Source of the DNA: Propionibacteriaceae bacterium UBA6238 | GTDB taxonomy: Bacteria; Actinomycetota; Actinomycetes; Propionibacteriales; Propionibacteriaceae | Direction of reading: 5' to 3' | Assembly (NCBI GenBank): GCA_002441465.1 | Contig: DJWE01000033.1 | Location: forward strand, 132-5,990 | Length of the DNA stretch: 5,859 bases | Shown: positions 4,646 through 5,859 of the stretch, piece after piece | How the letters are laid out: every line of letters starts with the position of its first letter | Numbering within the stretch: the stretch's first letter is position 1 | Program-made: the position numbers and the translations under genes | Notes under the pieces: model-generated | Databases searched by the model: none | Seen by the model: only the letters and a program-made list of their open reading frames with translations | What the model was told of the DNA's origin: nothing

Positions 4646-5859
4646 GTGATTCGCACCCACCAGGCAGGTTCACTGCGCCCCGAGCACGTCGGCACCACGG
4701 TCACGTTGGCCGGCTGGGTGGACCGGCGCCGGGATCTCGGTGGCGTCGCCTTCCTCGACCTGAGGGACGCCAGCGGCATCGTCCAGGTGGTCGTGCGCGA
4801 CGACGTCCTGGCGACGTCGGGTGCCCACGGCCTGCGCAACGAGTACTGCATCGCCGTCACCGGACCGGTGGAGGCCCGATCAGCCGACACGGTGAACCCG
4901 AACCTCGCCACTGGCCAGGTGGAGGTCGCGGTCTCGACGCTGGAGGTGCTGAACCCGTCAGCCCCGCTGCCGTTCCAGATCGACGAGCGCAGCGCGGTCA
5001 ACGAGGACGCCCGGCTGAAGTACCGCTACCTCGACCTGCGCCGTCCCACCCTGCAGGGGAACATCATCAAACGCCACAGGATCACCAAGGCCGTCCGCGA
5101 CTATCTGGACACCGAGGGGTTCATCGAGGTGGAAACCCCGATGCTCACGAAGAGCACGCCGGAAGGCGCCCGTGATTATCTCGTCCCCAGCCGGGTGCAT
5201 CCGAAAAAGTTCTACGCCCTTCCCCAGTCCCCGCAGCTCTTCAAGCAGCTTCTCATGATCGGCGGCATGGAGCGGTACTTTCAGATCGCCCGGTGTTTCC
5301 GGGACGAGGACCTGCGGCCCAACCGGCAGCCGGAATTCACACAGCTTGATCTGGAGGCCTCCTTCATCGATGAGGAATTCATCTACCGCATCACGGAAGA
5401 ATTGATCGTCAGGATGTTCGCCGTGGGGGGCGTCACCCTCACCGCCCCCTTCCCCCGGATGACCTGGCGGGAGGCGGTGGATACCACCGGCTCAGACACC
5501 CCCGACCTGCGCTTCGGCCTCCGCCTCGTCGAGGTCACCGATATTCTTCAAGGCACGTCTTACGGGATTCTGGAGCAGGTCATCAAGCGGGGCGGCGTCA
5601 TCAAGGGGATCAACATCAAGGGGGCATCGGATCAGTTGAGCAAGAACGTCCTCCAGAACGAGTATGCCAAAAAGATCGTCCCGTCCTTCGGCGCCAGGGG
5701 GATGACCTGGATGCGCATGACGGGCGGCAGGCTTGAATCGAATATCGTCCAGTTCTTCAGCCCCGAAGAACAGGCCGCGCTCATCGGGCGCCTCAAGGCC
5801 GAGAACGGCGATGTCCTGGTGATGATCGCCGATCCCTCGCCGATACGGGTCAACAGGGC
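4646..5859 (+). CDS. aspS: Aspartyl-tRNA synthetase, 3' end cut by window; apparent two-lineage hybrid
   Basis: AspRS charges tRNA-Asp with aspartate. 404 of about 590 residues are present and the frame is open to the right edge. Residues 1-110 are the OB-fold anticodon-binding domain ([18 protein letters not shown]). The class II core follows, with YRYLDLRRP (126-134), the flipping loop [10 protein letters not shown] (168-177), QSPQLFKQ (194-201) and motif 2 [22 protein letters not shown] (214 on). The bacterial insertion (GAD) domain begins around 285 ([10 protein letters not shown]…[11 protein letters not shown]). Motif 3 and the C-terminus lie outside. Residues 1 to about 133 look actinobacterial in sequence and codon use; from about 134 on ([45 protein letters not shown]) they look deltaproteobacterial-like with different codon choice, yet the frame is unbroken and catalytic motifs intact. 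Position 31 is Leu (RRRDLGG), as in tRNA-Asp-specific enzymes. AspRS identity is certain; whether this hybrid exists in a cell is not. Confidence 0.9.
   Translation, partial: [404 protein letters not shown]
5020..5066. other. Probable chimeric junction or recombination point inside aspS
   Basis: The change of lineage and codon use falls here. The bases encoding YRYLDLRRP (5021-5047) are highly conserved among aspS genes and could have bridged two templates. Up to about 5040 codons match hisS and its neighbours; from AACATCATCAAACGCCACAG onward AAA, AGG, GGG, CTT and GAT become frequent. The exact point cannot be placed by eye. Confidence 0.65.

Noticed and set aside
3616..5175. 519-codon open frame on the plus strand overlapping hisS and aspS
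   Set aside because: It is Arg/Gly/Pro-rich without family resemblance and is the off-frame shadow of two high-GC3 genes. Its end shortly after the aspS junction only reflects the composition change.
5632..5853. 73-codon minus-strand open frame inside aspS
   Set aside because: It is antisense to the conserved AspRS insertion domain and resembles nothing known.

Overview
The window looks like part of a high-GC actinobacterial chromosome. It carries the core housekeeping locus rel, DUF349 gene, metallo-beta-lactamase-fold gene, hisS, aspS, with strongly G/C-biased third codon positions and several GTG starts. Protein flavour (the HisRS beginning SGFPEFTP, the DUF349 protein beginning with a GTVYVRTADGER stretch) suggests Propionibacteriales, perhaps Propionibacteriaceae. 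That placement is from memory of the families, not from a search.

Layout. (1) Positions 3-953, plus strand: the C-terminal part of the (p)ppGpp synthetase/hydrolase Rel, cut by the left edge. (2) Positions 966-1021: a perfect 24-bp inverted repeat between two convergent stop codons, probably a bidirectional terminator and possibly a dispersed palindromic repeat. (3) Positions 1033-2286, minus strand: a helical DUF349 protein. (4) Positions 2287-2593: a roughly 300-bp divergent intergenic region holding overlapping small palindromes, a degenerate repeat copy, two perfect tandem copies of an 81-bp unit with a hairpin in each, and a -10-like element placed for a leaderless start. (5) Positions 2594-4618, plus strand: a glyoxalase-II-like MBL hydrolase and hisS, abutting with no gap. 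(6) From 4646 to the right edge: aspS, open and cut at its 3' end.

The most striking signal is inside aspS. The first ~395 nt (to about 5040) encode an actinobacterial-looking anticodon-binding domain with the codon usage of the neighbouring genes. From about 5041-5065 onward the same frame continues as an AspRS catalytic core and insertion domain that looks deltaproteobacterial/Desulfobacterota-like, with different codon choice (GGG, AGG, CTT, AAA and GAT become common) and lower third-position GC. The switch lies at the conserved YRYLDLRRP segment. This is either a metagenome-assembly chimera joined at a conserved stretch, which I favour, or a natural in-frame recombinant aspS.

Functionally the genes belong to translation and its stress control: HisRS and AspRS charge tRNAs, and Rel senses uncharged tRNA on the ribosome and adjusts (p)ppGpp. 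I see no defence system, CRISPR array, transposase, tRNA or rRNA. Apart from the aspS junction and the repeat-filled intergenic region, the content is ordinary.
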